64,000 bases of DNA from an uncultured Parabacteroides sp. (GTDB taxonomy: Bacteria > Bacteroidota > Bacteroidia > Bacteroidales > Tannerellaceae), in the NCBI GenBank assembly GCA_949289155.1, contig CASEMX010000005.1, forward strand, positions 1 to 64,000. The letters are read 5' to 3'. Numbering within the stretch: position 1 is the stretch's first letter; every line of letters starts with the position of its first letter. Below are positions 9,339 through 17,358 of this stretch, piece after piece. The translations under genes were made by a program, and so were the position numbers. The notes under the pieces were generated by a model. That model was given only the letters and a program-made list of their open reading frames with translations, was not told where the DNA came from and ran no database searches.

Positions 9339-9374
9339 CCCAAGAAAAATGATAAACGGGAGGATGCCGAAGAA

Positions 9375-9552
9375 AGTTTACCGAGAAGTTTGAAAAATGC
9401 TTACCGAGCAGATGGAAAACTGCTTATCGAGTAGTCCGAAAACTGCTTAGTAAGTAGATACCCCCTCTACTTAGTAAGCAGTGCCCCCCTCAACTTACCG
9501 ACGCGACAAACGACTACTTAGTAAGTAGTTTTCAGCCTGCTCGGGGAGCAAT
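9375..9552. repeat. Palindrome array A1 (about 23-bp period)
   Basis: About eight related units start at about 9375, 9398, 9421, 9444, 9468, 9492, 9515 and 9538, with a period of 23-24 bp. The cores run from CTTACCGAG and CTTATCGAG to CTTAGTAAG. The clearest unit is CTACTTAGTAAGTAG at 9514-9528, which has perfect 7-bp arms around one central base. The array lies between the divergent EF-G paralogue and hemW. Confidence 0.8.
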
Positions 9553-9641
9553 GCCGGGAGAAATCGGGCAGCATCCTCCTGACTGCTTTAAACGATTCAT
9601 ATTCAAATATTAAGAAGAAACAACCTTATTACATCAGACTT

Positions 9642-10769
9642 ATGGCGGGACTTTACATACATGTACCTTTTTGCACGAAGCGTTGCCTTTATTGCGATTT
9701 CTACTCCAATACCGACATGCGTTACAAGGCGGATTATATCGACATGCTTATCCGAGAGATGGAGCTGCGGAAGGCGTATCTGCAGGGAGAGGCATTAGAG
9801 ACTATCTATTTCGGAGGCGGGACCCCTTCGCAACTCAGCGCAAAGGAACTGTCCCGCATCTTCGAGGCGATTTACCGCCATTTCCCGACGACAGACCAGA
9901 TGGAAATTACCGTAGAAGCCAACCCGGACGATATGACGCCGGAGTATGTCAGCGCATTGGCGCAACTTCCGGTAAACCGTGTCAGCATGGGAGTCCAGAG
10001 CTTCGACGATGCCGACCTGAAGTTCCTGAACCGCCGGCACGACCGGGCGGAAGCTATCCGGGCAGTCGAACTGTGCAAATTATACCATATATATAATATA
10101 AGCATCGACCTGATTTACGGACTGCCCAACCAAAGCGTCGAGAAGTGGGGAAAGAACTTGGACGAAGCCCTCCGGCTGGATATTCCCCATATCTCGGCTT
10201 ACCATATTATATATGAAGAGGGGACGCCGCTCTACCGGTTGGTGGAAGCCGGAAAGGTACAGCCCGTCGAAGAGGATACGAGCGTCGCCCTGTTCTCCAC
10301 CTTGATAGACCGGCTGACTGCTGCCGGATTCGAGCATTACGAGATATCTAACTTCGCCCGAAAGGGATTCTGCTCGCGCCACAACAGTTCCTACTGGACC
10401 GGAAAGCACTACTTGGGATTAGGGCCCTCGGCACATTCCTATAACGGAACGGAACGGGAATGGAACGCGGCGTCGCTCACGGAGTGGATAAAAGGCATCC
10501 GAGAAGGGGAATTAGCCCTTGAAAAAGAGCCCTTAGACCTGAACACCCGCTACAACGACTATATTGTCACCCACCTCCGCACACAGTGGGGAATCGACCT
10601 AAGCGAAGTGTCAGCACTTTTCGGCGAAGACAAACAGAAATACTGCCTCAGCATGGCAGAAACTTATCTAAAGACGAAACATTTATTACAAAATGATAAC
10701 AAAATCATTTTAAGCCGCAAAGGGATATTCGTTTCTGACGGAATCATGAGCGACCTGCTCTGGGTGTAG
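9642..10769 (+). CDS. hemW: Radical SAM haem chaperone HemW
   Basis: A 375-residue radical SAM protein. The start MAGLYIHVPFCTKRCLYC carries the 4Fe-4S motif CxxxCxxC (Cys11, Cys15, Cys18), followed by FGGGTPS, EANPDDM and GVQSFDD, the hallmark order of the HemN/HemW group, and the C-terminal HemN_C region. Family members described as HemW bind and deliver haem and lack the residues needed for coproporphyrinogen oxidation; Cys after the third cluster Cys is Asp-Phe here (CDFY), in line with HemW rather than HemN, whose motif has one more Cys. It stands alone after a long leader containing array A1. Confidence 0.9.
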   Translation: MAGLYIHVPFCTKRCLYCDFYSNTDMRYKADYIDMLIREMELRKAYLQGEALETIYFGGGTPSQLSAKELSRIFEAIYRHFPTTDQMEITVEANPDDMTPEYVSALAQLPVNRVSMGVQSFDDADLKFLNRRHDRAEAIRAVELCKLYHIYNISIDLIYGLPNQSVEKWGKNLDEALRLDIPHISAYHIIYEEGTPLYRLVEAGKVQPVEEDTSVALFSTLIDRLTAAGFEHYEISNFARKGFCSRHNSSYWTGKHYLGLGPSAHSYNGTEREWNAASLTEWIKGIREGELALEKEPLDLNTRYNDYIVTHLRTQWGIDLSEVSALFGEDKQKYCLSMAETYLKTKHLLQNDNKIILSRKGIFVSDGIMSDLLWV

Positions 10770-10856
10770 TTTTTAACAAAACCGCCACTTTTCGCAACAA
10801 ATCCTCGGGTAACAAGTACATTTTTTGCACAAAAGCGAAAAAAATGTGTCATAAGA

Positions 10857-10889
10857 TTTGCACAGATAAAAAACTATTCTCTATATTTG
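10857..10889 (+). promoter_or_regulatory. Promoter of the zeta-like kinase gene
   Basis: TTTG (10857-10860), a 21-bp spacer, then TATATTTG (10882-10889), a full Bacteroidetes-type promoter. Transcription would start near 10897, which rules out the in-frame TTG at 10887 as the start codon. Confidence 0.75.
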
Positions 10890-10910
10890 CACCGTAAAAC
10901 AGAGAACAAA

Positions 10911-11486
10911 GTGCCTTATTTGTATATTATAGCGGGTTGTAATGGAGCAGGCAAAACCACTGCTTCTTTCACGATACTACCGGAAATGCTGAAATGTAGG
11001 GAGTTCGTTAATTCCGACGAGATAGCAAAAGGTCTATCTCCTTTTAATGCCGATAGCATTGCAGTAGCCGTTGAAGCAAGTCGTATAATGTATAAAAGAA
11101 TCAAAGAGCTGATTGCCGCCGGCGAGACCTTCGCGATGGAGACAACACTTGCCACGAGGACGGTCGCCAATTTGATTCGAGAGGCCCAACGGGAAGGTTA
11201 CTACGTTACGTTGCTTTACTTCTGGCTCAACACGCCGGAACTGGCAATAGAACGTGTCAAACAGCGTGTCGCCGCAGGGGGACATAACATTCCGGAAAAT
11301 ACCATACGTAGAAGATACGCAGCCGGAATACGCAATCTGTTTGAACTCTATCTTCCTATTTGTGATTACTGGATGATTACAGATAATTCTATGTCGCCAA
11401 TGGAAGTAATCGCCAAAGGCTTCAAGAACGAAAAGAAAGAAATATTCAATCAGGTTATTTATAAAAAACTTGAACATTATGAGTGA
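10911..11486 (+). CDS. Zeta-toxin-like P-loop kinase (COG4185 type)
   Basis: A 191-residue P-loop protein from the GTG at 10911, chosen because the upstream TTG lies inside the promoter. It has Walker A GCNGAGKT (9-16), NSDEIAKGLSP (a position where zeta kinases keep the catalytic Asp), METTL, and a basic segment with RVAAGGHNIP and RRRY. This combination is that of predicted ABC-type ATPase/zeta-like kinases. Zeta toxins phosphorylate UDP-N-acetylglucosamine; whether this branch does so is unknown. Its stop overlaps the start of the next, 56-residue gene (ATGAGTGA junction), which points to translational coupling and a toxin-antitoxin-like or kinase-modulator pair. Confidence 0.75.
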   Translation: MPYLYIIAGCNGAGKTTASFTILPEMLKCREFVNSDEIAKGLSPFNADSIAVAVEASRIMYKRIKELIAAGETFAMETTLATRTVANLIREAQREGYYVTLLYFWLNTPELAIERVKQRVAAGGHNIPENTIRRRYAAGIRNLFELYLPICDYWMITDNSMSPMEVIAKGFKNEKKEIFNQVIYKKLEHYE

Positions 11487-11649
11487 GCAAGAACTTAGAG
11501 AATTTGAAGAGAACATCGTAAAGGGGGCGCACGTGGCGTTTCAACGTTTGGTTAGTCAAAAGAAGAAGGAAAACGGCGAACTGGTGTTTTCTCGTAACGG
11601 ACATATCTTCCGGGTGAAGGCTTCCGAGCTCGATAAGATGACGTTCTGA
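11479..11649 (+). CDS. 56-aa partner of the zeta-like kinase
   Basis: A 56-residue charged protein starting MSEQELREFEENIVKGAH and ending ASELDKMTF. It overlaps the kinase gene by 8 nt. The first half looks helical (FEENIVKGAHVAFQRLVSQKK) and the second half like a short beta hairpin (GELVFSRNGHIFRV). I do not recognise a named family. In zeta systems the antitoxin usually precedes the toxin; here the order is reversed, so the antitoxin label is only a guess based on size and coupling. It could instead be an adaptor for the kinase. A strong hairpin follows. Confidence 0.7.
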   Translation: MSEQELREFEENIVKGAHVAFQRLVSQKKKENGELVFSRNGHIFRVKASELDKMTF

Positions 11650-11700
11650 TTACGGTTCTTCAATAATTATTCTCGATATATCAAAGAAACACTTCTTTAT

Positions 11701-11768
11701 AATTACGAATTATGAATTACGAATTACGACAAAGGAACGTAATTCATAATTCGTAATTCGTATTTTTT
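11701..11768 (+). terminator. Long hairpin terminator (ATTACGAATT family)
   Basis: 11701-11728 (repeated ATTACGAATT units) pairs with 11738-11760 (CGTAATTCATAATTCG...), followed by a T-run (TATTTTTTAT). It ends the kinase-partner transcript. The same AATTCGTAATTCATAATT vocabulary recurs at 29309-29386 and 42061-42152. Confidence 0.75.
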
Positions 11769-11883
11769 ATCTCCCTATCCTTTCTTAAAAGAAGCTAACT
11801 GCCTGTTTTTTTTTGTTTTAGGCAATTTCATAAGCCTTTTCTTCCTACCTTTGCAAGGAAATCATTATTTAACTTTACAAGCC

Positions 11884-14253
11884 ATGTTTACACATTATCT
11901 GAAAATTGCATTCCGTAATCTTTGGAAGAACCGCGCGCAGTCGCTGACCGCTATTTTGGGATTGGCTTTTGCCATAGCTTGCCTGATACCGGCACTCTAT
12001 TGGATGCGTTACGAGACCTCTTACGACCATTTCTATCCTCAGGCAGAACGTATCTATCGTATATATGCGGTCGAGAAGCAGTCGGGGAAAATAAACTCAG
12101 GCATTTCCAAAGCATTAGAGCAGAAACTGCGCGACCATTTCCCGACGATTGAGACCTCGACTGCCTTCATGAGCGGATATGAGAACTGCAAGACGCAGGA
12201 TGTGCCTTATATCCGTCCGAACTTCCTCTATGCCGACAGCACCTTCTTCTCTATTTTCCCGCAAACCATTCTCAGCGGAGAGACACAACAACCCTTACAG
12301 GTAAAGAATGACATGGTCCTGACAGAGAGCATGGCTATCCGCTTGTTCGGAGATGTAAACAAAGCCATCGGGCAGCAAGTGCAATGTACTATCCGCTCGG
12401 ATTGGCCTCCCTATAACGTGACTGCAGTAATCAAAGACTTCCCGCAAAACTCGAATATACGCTATGATGCGATTATCTATCATGATATGCTGATTTCCTT
12501 CTCCAATATGCCGGAGAATATGCAATGGAGCTTCTTCCCGATGGAGGGTTATCTCCGTTTCGCACCGGAAGCAAACATCGAGGAGATAGAAATGCAATTG
12601 CCGAACTTTATCGCCGACTTAGGAGTAAACGACAATATCGAAGTACGGATAATGCCCATCAGCAAAGTCCGTCACGAGCTCAATGCAGATGTCCCTTTTA
12701 CGCTGAGCTTTATCCGCCTATTCATCCTATCGGGAGCATTGTTGCTTTTCGCGGCAATATTCAACTTCATGAACTTTTATATCGACCTGTTCAGCCAACG
12801 CCATCGCGAACTGCATCTGCGCATGGTCAACGGAGCCGGCAACGGACAATTGGTCATGCAGATGCTGATAGAACAGGCTTGCGCTATCCTGTTGGCACTG
12901 CTCTTGGCGGCCTTTCTGATTGTACTGATTCGTCCGGTATTTCGAGATTGGTTATCGATTCCGATAGAGTACGGGCAACTGATTTCATTATTCGCAATAG
13001 GCGGCATAGCACTATGGGCACTCATGTGGATTATCGGCCTGATTGCCTTTAACGGGATAAGCCGCTTTGCCATGCAACCGGCATCAGTACGCGAGACCTC
13101 CGCCCGCTCTTGGTTGCGCCATGGAGCGATTACCTTACAATTGGCTGTCAGTATCCTGTTTATTGTCTCCTCTATCGTGGTCATGCAACAGTTACGCTTT
13201 GTCAATCATAAAGACTTAGGAATAGATAAAGACGGCGTGATTCAAATCTCCGGCTTTACCGATTATTCGGGTAAAGTCGAAGCTACATTGATACAGGAAT
13301 TGGCGAAGATTCCGCAGGTAGAATGCCTGAGCGATGCCTACTTCCAACCCAAACATGCCATAGGCCCTATGGAGCAATCTACCTCTGTGGAATGGGACGG
13401 CAAAGCGACTACCGACAAGACTGTGTTCCATCTCCTTTATACCGATGAACAGTTCGCACAAGTCTTTCGGTTGAATATGCTTGCAGGGAATTATTGGGAG
13501 AAAGGGCAGACCACCAAGGTAATCCTCAATGAAGAGGCGGTCCGCGTCATGGGATTGAAAGAGCCGATAGGAAGCATTATCCGGATACCCTCCTTAGACG
13601 ATGTCAGTAAGATGATAAAATATGAAGTGGCAGGGGTAGTAAAGGATTTCCATACGCTATCGCTCCGCAACCGCATCAGTCCGACGATTCTTGTCCCGAC
13701 TGACTTTCTCCACAATATATTATATGTCCGCGTAATGCCCGGCGAAGAGGCAGAAGCGGTGCAGCGCATTATGGAGGTTATCGGGAAATTAGACCCTACA
13801 TTATCAGAGGCGAAGATTACTACGGTCGGGGATTTATATACGAACCTGAATCAATCCGAGGAGGTCGGACTGGATATGTTCGCTATCTTAGCCGTGGTCA
13901 GTATGCTCCTCTCGCTTTTTGGCATTTATGCCATTTCGGTAGCCTCTACCTATCGGCGCAAGAAAGAGATAGCAGTGCGCAAGGTCATGGGAGCCTCTAT
14001 CCCGGACATTGTCCGCCTCTTCTTCCGGGAATATATCCTGCAGGTAGTCATTTCAGGCATTATCGCGCTCCCTTTGGCCTATGGGATTATGATAGAATGG
14101 CTGCAGGGTTACGCCTATCGGATTACCATTTCCGGCTGGCTGCTCTGTTCCGTATTAATCGGAACCCTCCTTGTCGTACTCTTGACGGTATTCAGCCAGA
14201 TATGGAAAGCGGCAAACGGGAATCCGGCAAGAGTCATCTCAATGGACAATTAA
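11884..14253 (+). CDS. FtsX/MacB-type ABC transporter permease
   Basis: A 789-residue inner-membrane protein from the ATG at 11884 (MFTHYLKIAFRNLWKNR, the usual start of Bacteroidetes permeases of this class). An N-terminal membrane helix (about 18-40) is followed by a large periplasmic MacB_PCD domain, three membrane helices (about 275-400), a second N-terminal-like helix, a second periplasmic domain and a C-terminal FtsX domain with RRKKEIAVRKVMGAS. This double-unit layout is typical of exporters acting in peptide, lipoprotein or stress defence, but the substrate is unknown. No ATPase gene is adjacent, so it must borrow one. A TACCTTTG box at 11846-11853 suits transcription. Confidence 0.88.
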   Translation: MFTHYLKIAFRNLWKNRAQSLTAILGLAFAIACLIPALYWMRYETSYDHFYPQAERIYRIYAVEKQSGKINSGISKALEQKLRDHFPTIETSTAFMSGYENCKTQDVPYIRPNFLYADSTFFSIFPQTILSGETQQPLQVKNDMVLTESMAIRLFGDVNKAIGQQVQCTIRSDWPPYNVTAVIKDFPQNSNIRYDAIIYHDMLISFSNMPENMQWSFFPMEGYLRFAPEANIEEIEMQLPNFIADLGVNDNIEVRIMPISKVRHELNADVPFTLSFIRLFILSGALLLFAAIFNFMNFYIDLFSQRHRELHLRMVNGAGNGQLVMQMLIEQACAILLALLLAAFLIVLIRPVFRDWLSIPIEYGQLISLFAIGGIALWALMWIIGLIAFNGISRFAMQPASVRETSARSWLRHGAITLQLAVSILFIVSSIVVMQQLRFVNHKDLGIDKDGVIQISGFTDYSGKVEATLIQELAKIPQVECLSDAYFQPKHAIGPMEQSTSVEWDGKATTDKTVFHLLYTDEQFAQVFRLNMLAGNYWEKGQTTKVILNEEAVRVMGLKEPIGSIIRIPSLDDVSKMIKYEVAGVVKDFHTLSLRNRISPTILVPTDFLHNILYVRVMPGEEAEAVQRIMEVIGKLDPTLSEAKITTVGDLYTNLNQSEEVGLDMFAILAVVSMLLSLFGIYAISVASTYRRKKEIAVRKVMGASIPDIVRLFFREYILQVVISGIIALPLAYGIMIEWLQGYAYRITISGWLLCSVLIGTLLVVLLTVFSQIWKAANGNPARVISMDN

Positions 14254-14269
14254 GAATTGAAAGTTGAAC

Positions 14270-14355
14270 ATAGTCATTATGACTGTTAAACAAGGGTCAT
14301 TATGACTGTTAGCAAAGGGTCATTATGACTGTTGAACAAGGGTCATTATGACTGT
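14270..14355. repeat. Palindrome array A2a (23-bp period)
   Basis: Four units of GTCATTATGACTGTT at 14273, 14296, 14319 and 14342, spaced exactly 23 bp. The core AGTCATTATGACT has 6-bp arms around one central base. It lies directly after the permease gene, in a convergent spacer. Confidence 0.9.
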
Positions 14356-14394
14356 TGATGAAGCCTTGGAAACCCTACGGGAACATGCGTTTTA

Positions 14395-14486
14395 TACCCC
14401 ACGAGTGGGGTATGGTAGACACCCACGCGTGGGGTCCTCCTAATACCCACGCGTGGGATACAACCAATACCCACTCGTGGGGTATA
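14395..14486. repeat. Palindrome array A2b (CCCACGCGTGGG family)
   Basis: Four GC-rich palindromes follow A2a in the same spacer: TACCCCACGAGTGGGGTA, ACCCACGCGTGGGGT, ACCCACGCGTGGG and ACCCACTCGTGGGGT, spaced 22-26 bp. Two are exact CCCACGCGTGGG. The sequence is unrelated to A2a. Confidence 0.9.
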
Positions 14487-14505
14487 AACAAGGGGCACTT
14501 CCCAT

Positions 14506-16665
14506 TTACTTCACGATATCCATCTCCTTTATCAGATAATCTGCGCCGGCATACTTATCGATAAGGAACAGAACATAGCGGATATCCACGATAATGCTGC
14601 GCTGATAGTCGGGCAGGTATTCGATATCCCCTCCTACGCCTTCCCAGTTACGGTCGAAGTTGATGCCAATCAGTTCGCCATTCGCATTCATTACCGGGCT
14701 TCCGGAGTTTCCGCCGGTGGTATGGGTCGTGGCACAAAGCGCGACAGGCATCTTTCCGTTCTCCAATCCATACGGACCGAAATCCTTGGCATTATACAAC
14801 TCCTTCAGACGCTTCGGCACGACAAACTCCCAGTTGGTCGAGTCCTCTTTCTCCATCACCCCGTCCAGTGTAGTCTGGCATCCGTAATAGGCACAATCAC
14901 GCGGACTATACCCCTTCACTTGCCCGTAAGTCAGACGCAACGTAAAGTTGGCATCCGGCCACATATCCGCCATATCGTTCATCTTCATCAAGCCCTCCAC
15001 GTAGGTATGATGCGCCCGGCTATAACCGTCATCGAATTGCTGCAACGCCTTGTTCAATGCCTTCTGCTCTGCCTTGACCGAAAGAGCGAATTGAATCATC
15101 GGGTCATTCTCCAAAGCCTCGATAGTCGGATGGGAAACAAATGCCTCGAAGTTCTCTTGGCTTCCATAGATAGACTTGCGGAACAGCTCATCCACAAATG
15201 CCGACACATCCCCCTGATAGTCCGAATCGATGGTGGAGAAATAGGCAGGTTGCGAAGCGGCATCGACCAACCGGCGATACTCTGCCAGCATTACCTTTGC
15301 AATCTTCCGGTCTACATCCGGCGCATAGTCTTTATCGAAGAACCGCTCAAACGCAGTACGCAACTTGTCCAACTGAGCCTTCGTCTTCTCCTTATCCCCT
15401 TTCTGCAATGCCGCTTTCAACGAATCCACCTGCGTAGGAACCCTTGAAAACTCCACACCACGCAGAAGGGCTTCATCCAGCATCCATTTCCGGAAACGCA
15501 GCTCTTTCCGGTCAGATACCATCTGTTGCAAGGCAGACAGCGCCTCTTCGTATTGCGGCTGGTTATGCTGCTTTCCCCAAGCCACCAGCGCCTCCTGTTC
15601 GGCACGCTTCACCGCCTCAAAGTCCCGCTTGTTGATAGCCCAGTTGCTACCGATGGCATTCTTATACGCATTCTCCGAGCCGGCATATTTGCTGGCATAC
15701 TGGATACGTACCTTCGGGTCCTTCAGCATCTCCTCTAACATCGCCTCCTGACGCAATTCGCGGATATGGATACGCACGGTATTGTCGATATCCCTCCGTT
15801 CTGCCACCTCCCATGAGGTATAGTAATGGTTGGTTCGTCCGGGGAAACCCATAATCATGGCAAAATCGCCCTCATCGAACCCTTTGATGGATATCTTCAT
15901 CCAACGCTTCGGGCGCAAAGGAACATTGTCTTTCGAATAGGGAGCCGGATTCCCATTCTTATCCGCATAAATACGGAAGATTGAAAAGTCCCCCGTATGA
16001 CGCGGCCACATCCAATTGTCCGTATCCGCACCAAACTTGCCAATAGCCGAAGGAGGCGCACCCACCAAACGGATATCCGAATATATCTTCTTGGTAAACA
16101 TATAATATTGATTGCCATCGAAGATAGGCACTATCTCCACTTCCGTACCCGGATTGTCCTGCAGGAACTTCTCTCCCACACGTGCCTTTGCCAATCCGTT
16201 CAAGAACTTAGGCGAAAGGAAATTCATGCTGTTCGGGTCGGTATCTTTTGCCAGTTCCGCCTTCACATAGTCCGTCACATCCTCAATCTTATCGATAAAG
16301 GTAACGGTCAGTCCCTCATTCGGCAATTCCTGTTCGCGCGTAGTCGCCCAGAAACCATCCGTCAGATAATCATGTTCCACCGAACTATGCGTCTGAATCG
16401 CATCATATCCGCAATGATGGTTCGTCAGCACCAATCCGTCGGGCGAAACCACCTCTCCGGTGCAGCCCCCGCCGAATATCACCACCGCATCCTTCAATGA
16501 AGCCTTCTCCGGACTGTAGATGTCATAATCCTGCAACTTGAGTCCGAGCTCCTTCATCTCGTCTATTTTCTGTTCCTTCAAGAGCGGCAAAAGCCACATG
16601 CCTTCGTCCGCCAGCATCGGCAAAGCTATCCACGCCGATAACAAGAGTGCTATTGCTTTTCTCAT
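14506..16665 (-). CDS. dpp11: S46 dipeptidyl-peptidase, DPP11 type (Asp/Glu-specific)
   Basis: A 719-residue periplasmic serine exopeptidase releasing dipeptides from peptide N-termini. From the ATG at 16665 it begins with a signal peptide (MRKAIALLLSAWIALPMLA) and then EGMWLLPLL. The S46 signature TNHHCGYDAI places the catalytic His near residue 84, and GNSGSP places the catalytic Ser at 654. Arg672 lies 18 residues after that Ser (NFDRNW); in Porphyromonas DPP11 the residue at this spacing is Arg and selects Asp/Glu at P1, whereas DPP7 has Gly. This supports DPP11 over DPP7. The longer frame starting at 16860 would run through the palindromes of array A3 and lacks a signal peptide. Confidence 0.9.
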   Translation of the reverse strand: MRKAIALLLSAWIALPMLADEGMWLLPLLKEQKIDEMKELGLKLQDYDIYSPEKASLKDAVVIFGGGCTGEVVSPDGLVLTNHHCGYDAIQTHSSVEHDYLTDGFWATTREQELPNEGLTVTFIDKIEDVTDYVKAELAKDTDPNSMNFLSPKFLNGLAKARVGEKFLQDNPGTEVEIVPIFDGNQYYMFTKKIYSDIRLVGAPPSAIGKFGADTDNWMWPRHTGDFSIFRIYADKNGNPAPYSKDNVPLRPKRWMKISIKGFDEGDFAMIMGFPGRTNHYYTSWEVAERRDIDNTVRIHIRELRQEAMLEEMLKDPKVRIQYASKYAGSENAYKNAIGSNWAINKRDFEAVKRAEQEALVAWGKQHNQPQYEEALSALQQMVSDRKELRFRKWMLDEALLRGVEFSRVPTQVDSLKAALQKGDKEKTKAQLDKLRTAFERFFDKDYAPDVDRKIAKVMLAEYRRLVDAASQPAYFSTIDSDYQGDVSAFVDELFRKSIYGSQENFEAFVSHPTIEALENDPMIQFALSVKAEQKALNKALQQFDDGYSRAHHTYVEGLMKMNDMADMWPDANFTLRLTYGQVKGYSPRDCAYYGCQTTLDGVMEKEDSTNWEFVVPKRLKELYNAKDFGPYGLENGKMPVALCATTHTTGGNSGSPVMNANGELIGINFDRNWEGVGGDIEYLPDYQRSIIVDIRYVLFLIDKYAGADYLIKEMDIVK

Positions 16666-16784
16666 ACCTTTTGAGTTTTTGAGTTTGTTCGTTTTTAGTT
16701 GATAAGGGAACAAGGCAACAAGTTGACGGGACTTTCCTTTCCCGTTGATGGCTCTTCTTGTTCCCTTGCTCCCGTGAAAAGTAT

Positions 16785-16870
16785 CGGACAACAACCAGTG
16801 TACATTCGGACAACAGTTGTTTAACATACGGACAACAACTGTGTAATATACGGACAACAACTGTTGTCCG
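16785..16870. repeat. Palindrome array A3 (22-bp period)
   Basis: Units beginning CGGACAACA at 16785, 16807, 16829 and 16851, spaced exactly 22 bp. The last is CGGACAACAACTGTTGTCCG, with 9-bp arms around two bases. It lies between two genes on the minus strand, downstream of the CYTH gene start region and upstream of dpp11. Confidence 0.9.
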
Positions 16871-16876
16871 ATTCTT

Positions 16877-17356
16877 TCATCGGATGTTTTTCCAATTTTG
16901 ATAGGGGTTTTTCGTCAATTGGGAGTTATAATAACGCCGGTCTCCGGTAACCTCCTCGCCCAGCCAAGCCGGTCGCTCGAAAGGTTCCTCTTCCGATGCC
17001 AATTCAATCTCCGCAAGGACCAATCCCTCGTTCTCTCCGTGAAAGACATCAATCTCCCACGTATGATTCCCGATTCGCGCCAGATGCCGGACCTTGTCGA
17101 TAATGCCCGGCTCACAGAGTTTCAACAATTGCTCGGCATCCTCCATCGGAATCGCCTGTTCAAACTCATAACGGCTCATGCCCTTCTCGTCCGAAGCTCC
17201 CTTTATAGTCAGGAAACTCTCATTTTCCCGGATACGCACCCGCACCGTCCTGCCCGGCGCAGAGCAGATATATCCCTGCACAATGCGCCGGCGGGCATAG
17301 ACATCCGGAAGGAAGTCGCCCTTCACCAAGAATTTACGTTCGGTTTCTATATGCAT
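16877..17356 (-). CDS. CYTH domain protein (triphosphate tunnel enzyme)
   Basis: A 159-residue single-domain CYTH protein. It opens MHIETERKFLV, containing the ExExK metal and triphosphate-binding motif (Glu4, Glu6, Lys8), and has the tunnel Arg/Lys series VRVRIRE and LTIKG, plus acidic VLAEIEL. Members hydrolyse inorganic triphosphate or other triphosphates; the label class IV adenylate cyclase is used for some but is not supported here. It follows the DUF2027/Smr gene with a 2-nt gap, so the two form an operon. The length is normal for stand-alone bacterial CYTH proteins. Confidence 0.88.
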   Translation of the reverse strand: MHIETERKFLVKGDFLPDVYARRRIVQGYICSAPGRTVRVRIRENESFLTIKGASDEKGMSRYEFEQAIPMEDAEQLLKLCEPGIIDKVRHLARIGNHTWEIDVFHGENEGLVLAEIELASEEEPFERPAWLGEEVTGDRRYYNSQLTKNPYQNWKNIR

Positions 17357-17358
17357 AA

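Noticed and set aside
10887-10910. TTG start for the zeta-like kinase at 10887
   Set aside because: The TTG is the end of the TATATTTG -7 promoter box; the same artefact occurs at 11851 and 18512.
16666-16860. Upstream 65-codon extension of the S46 peptidase frame
   Set aside because: It would place non-conserved sequence and array A3 palindromes before a perfect signal peptide starting at 16665.
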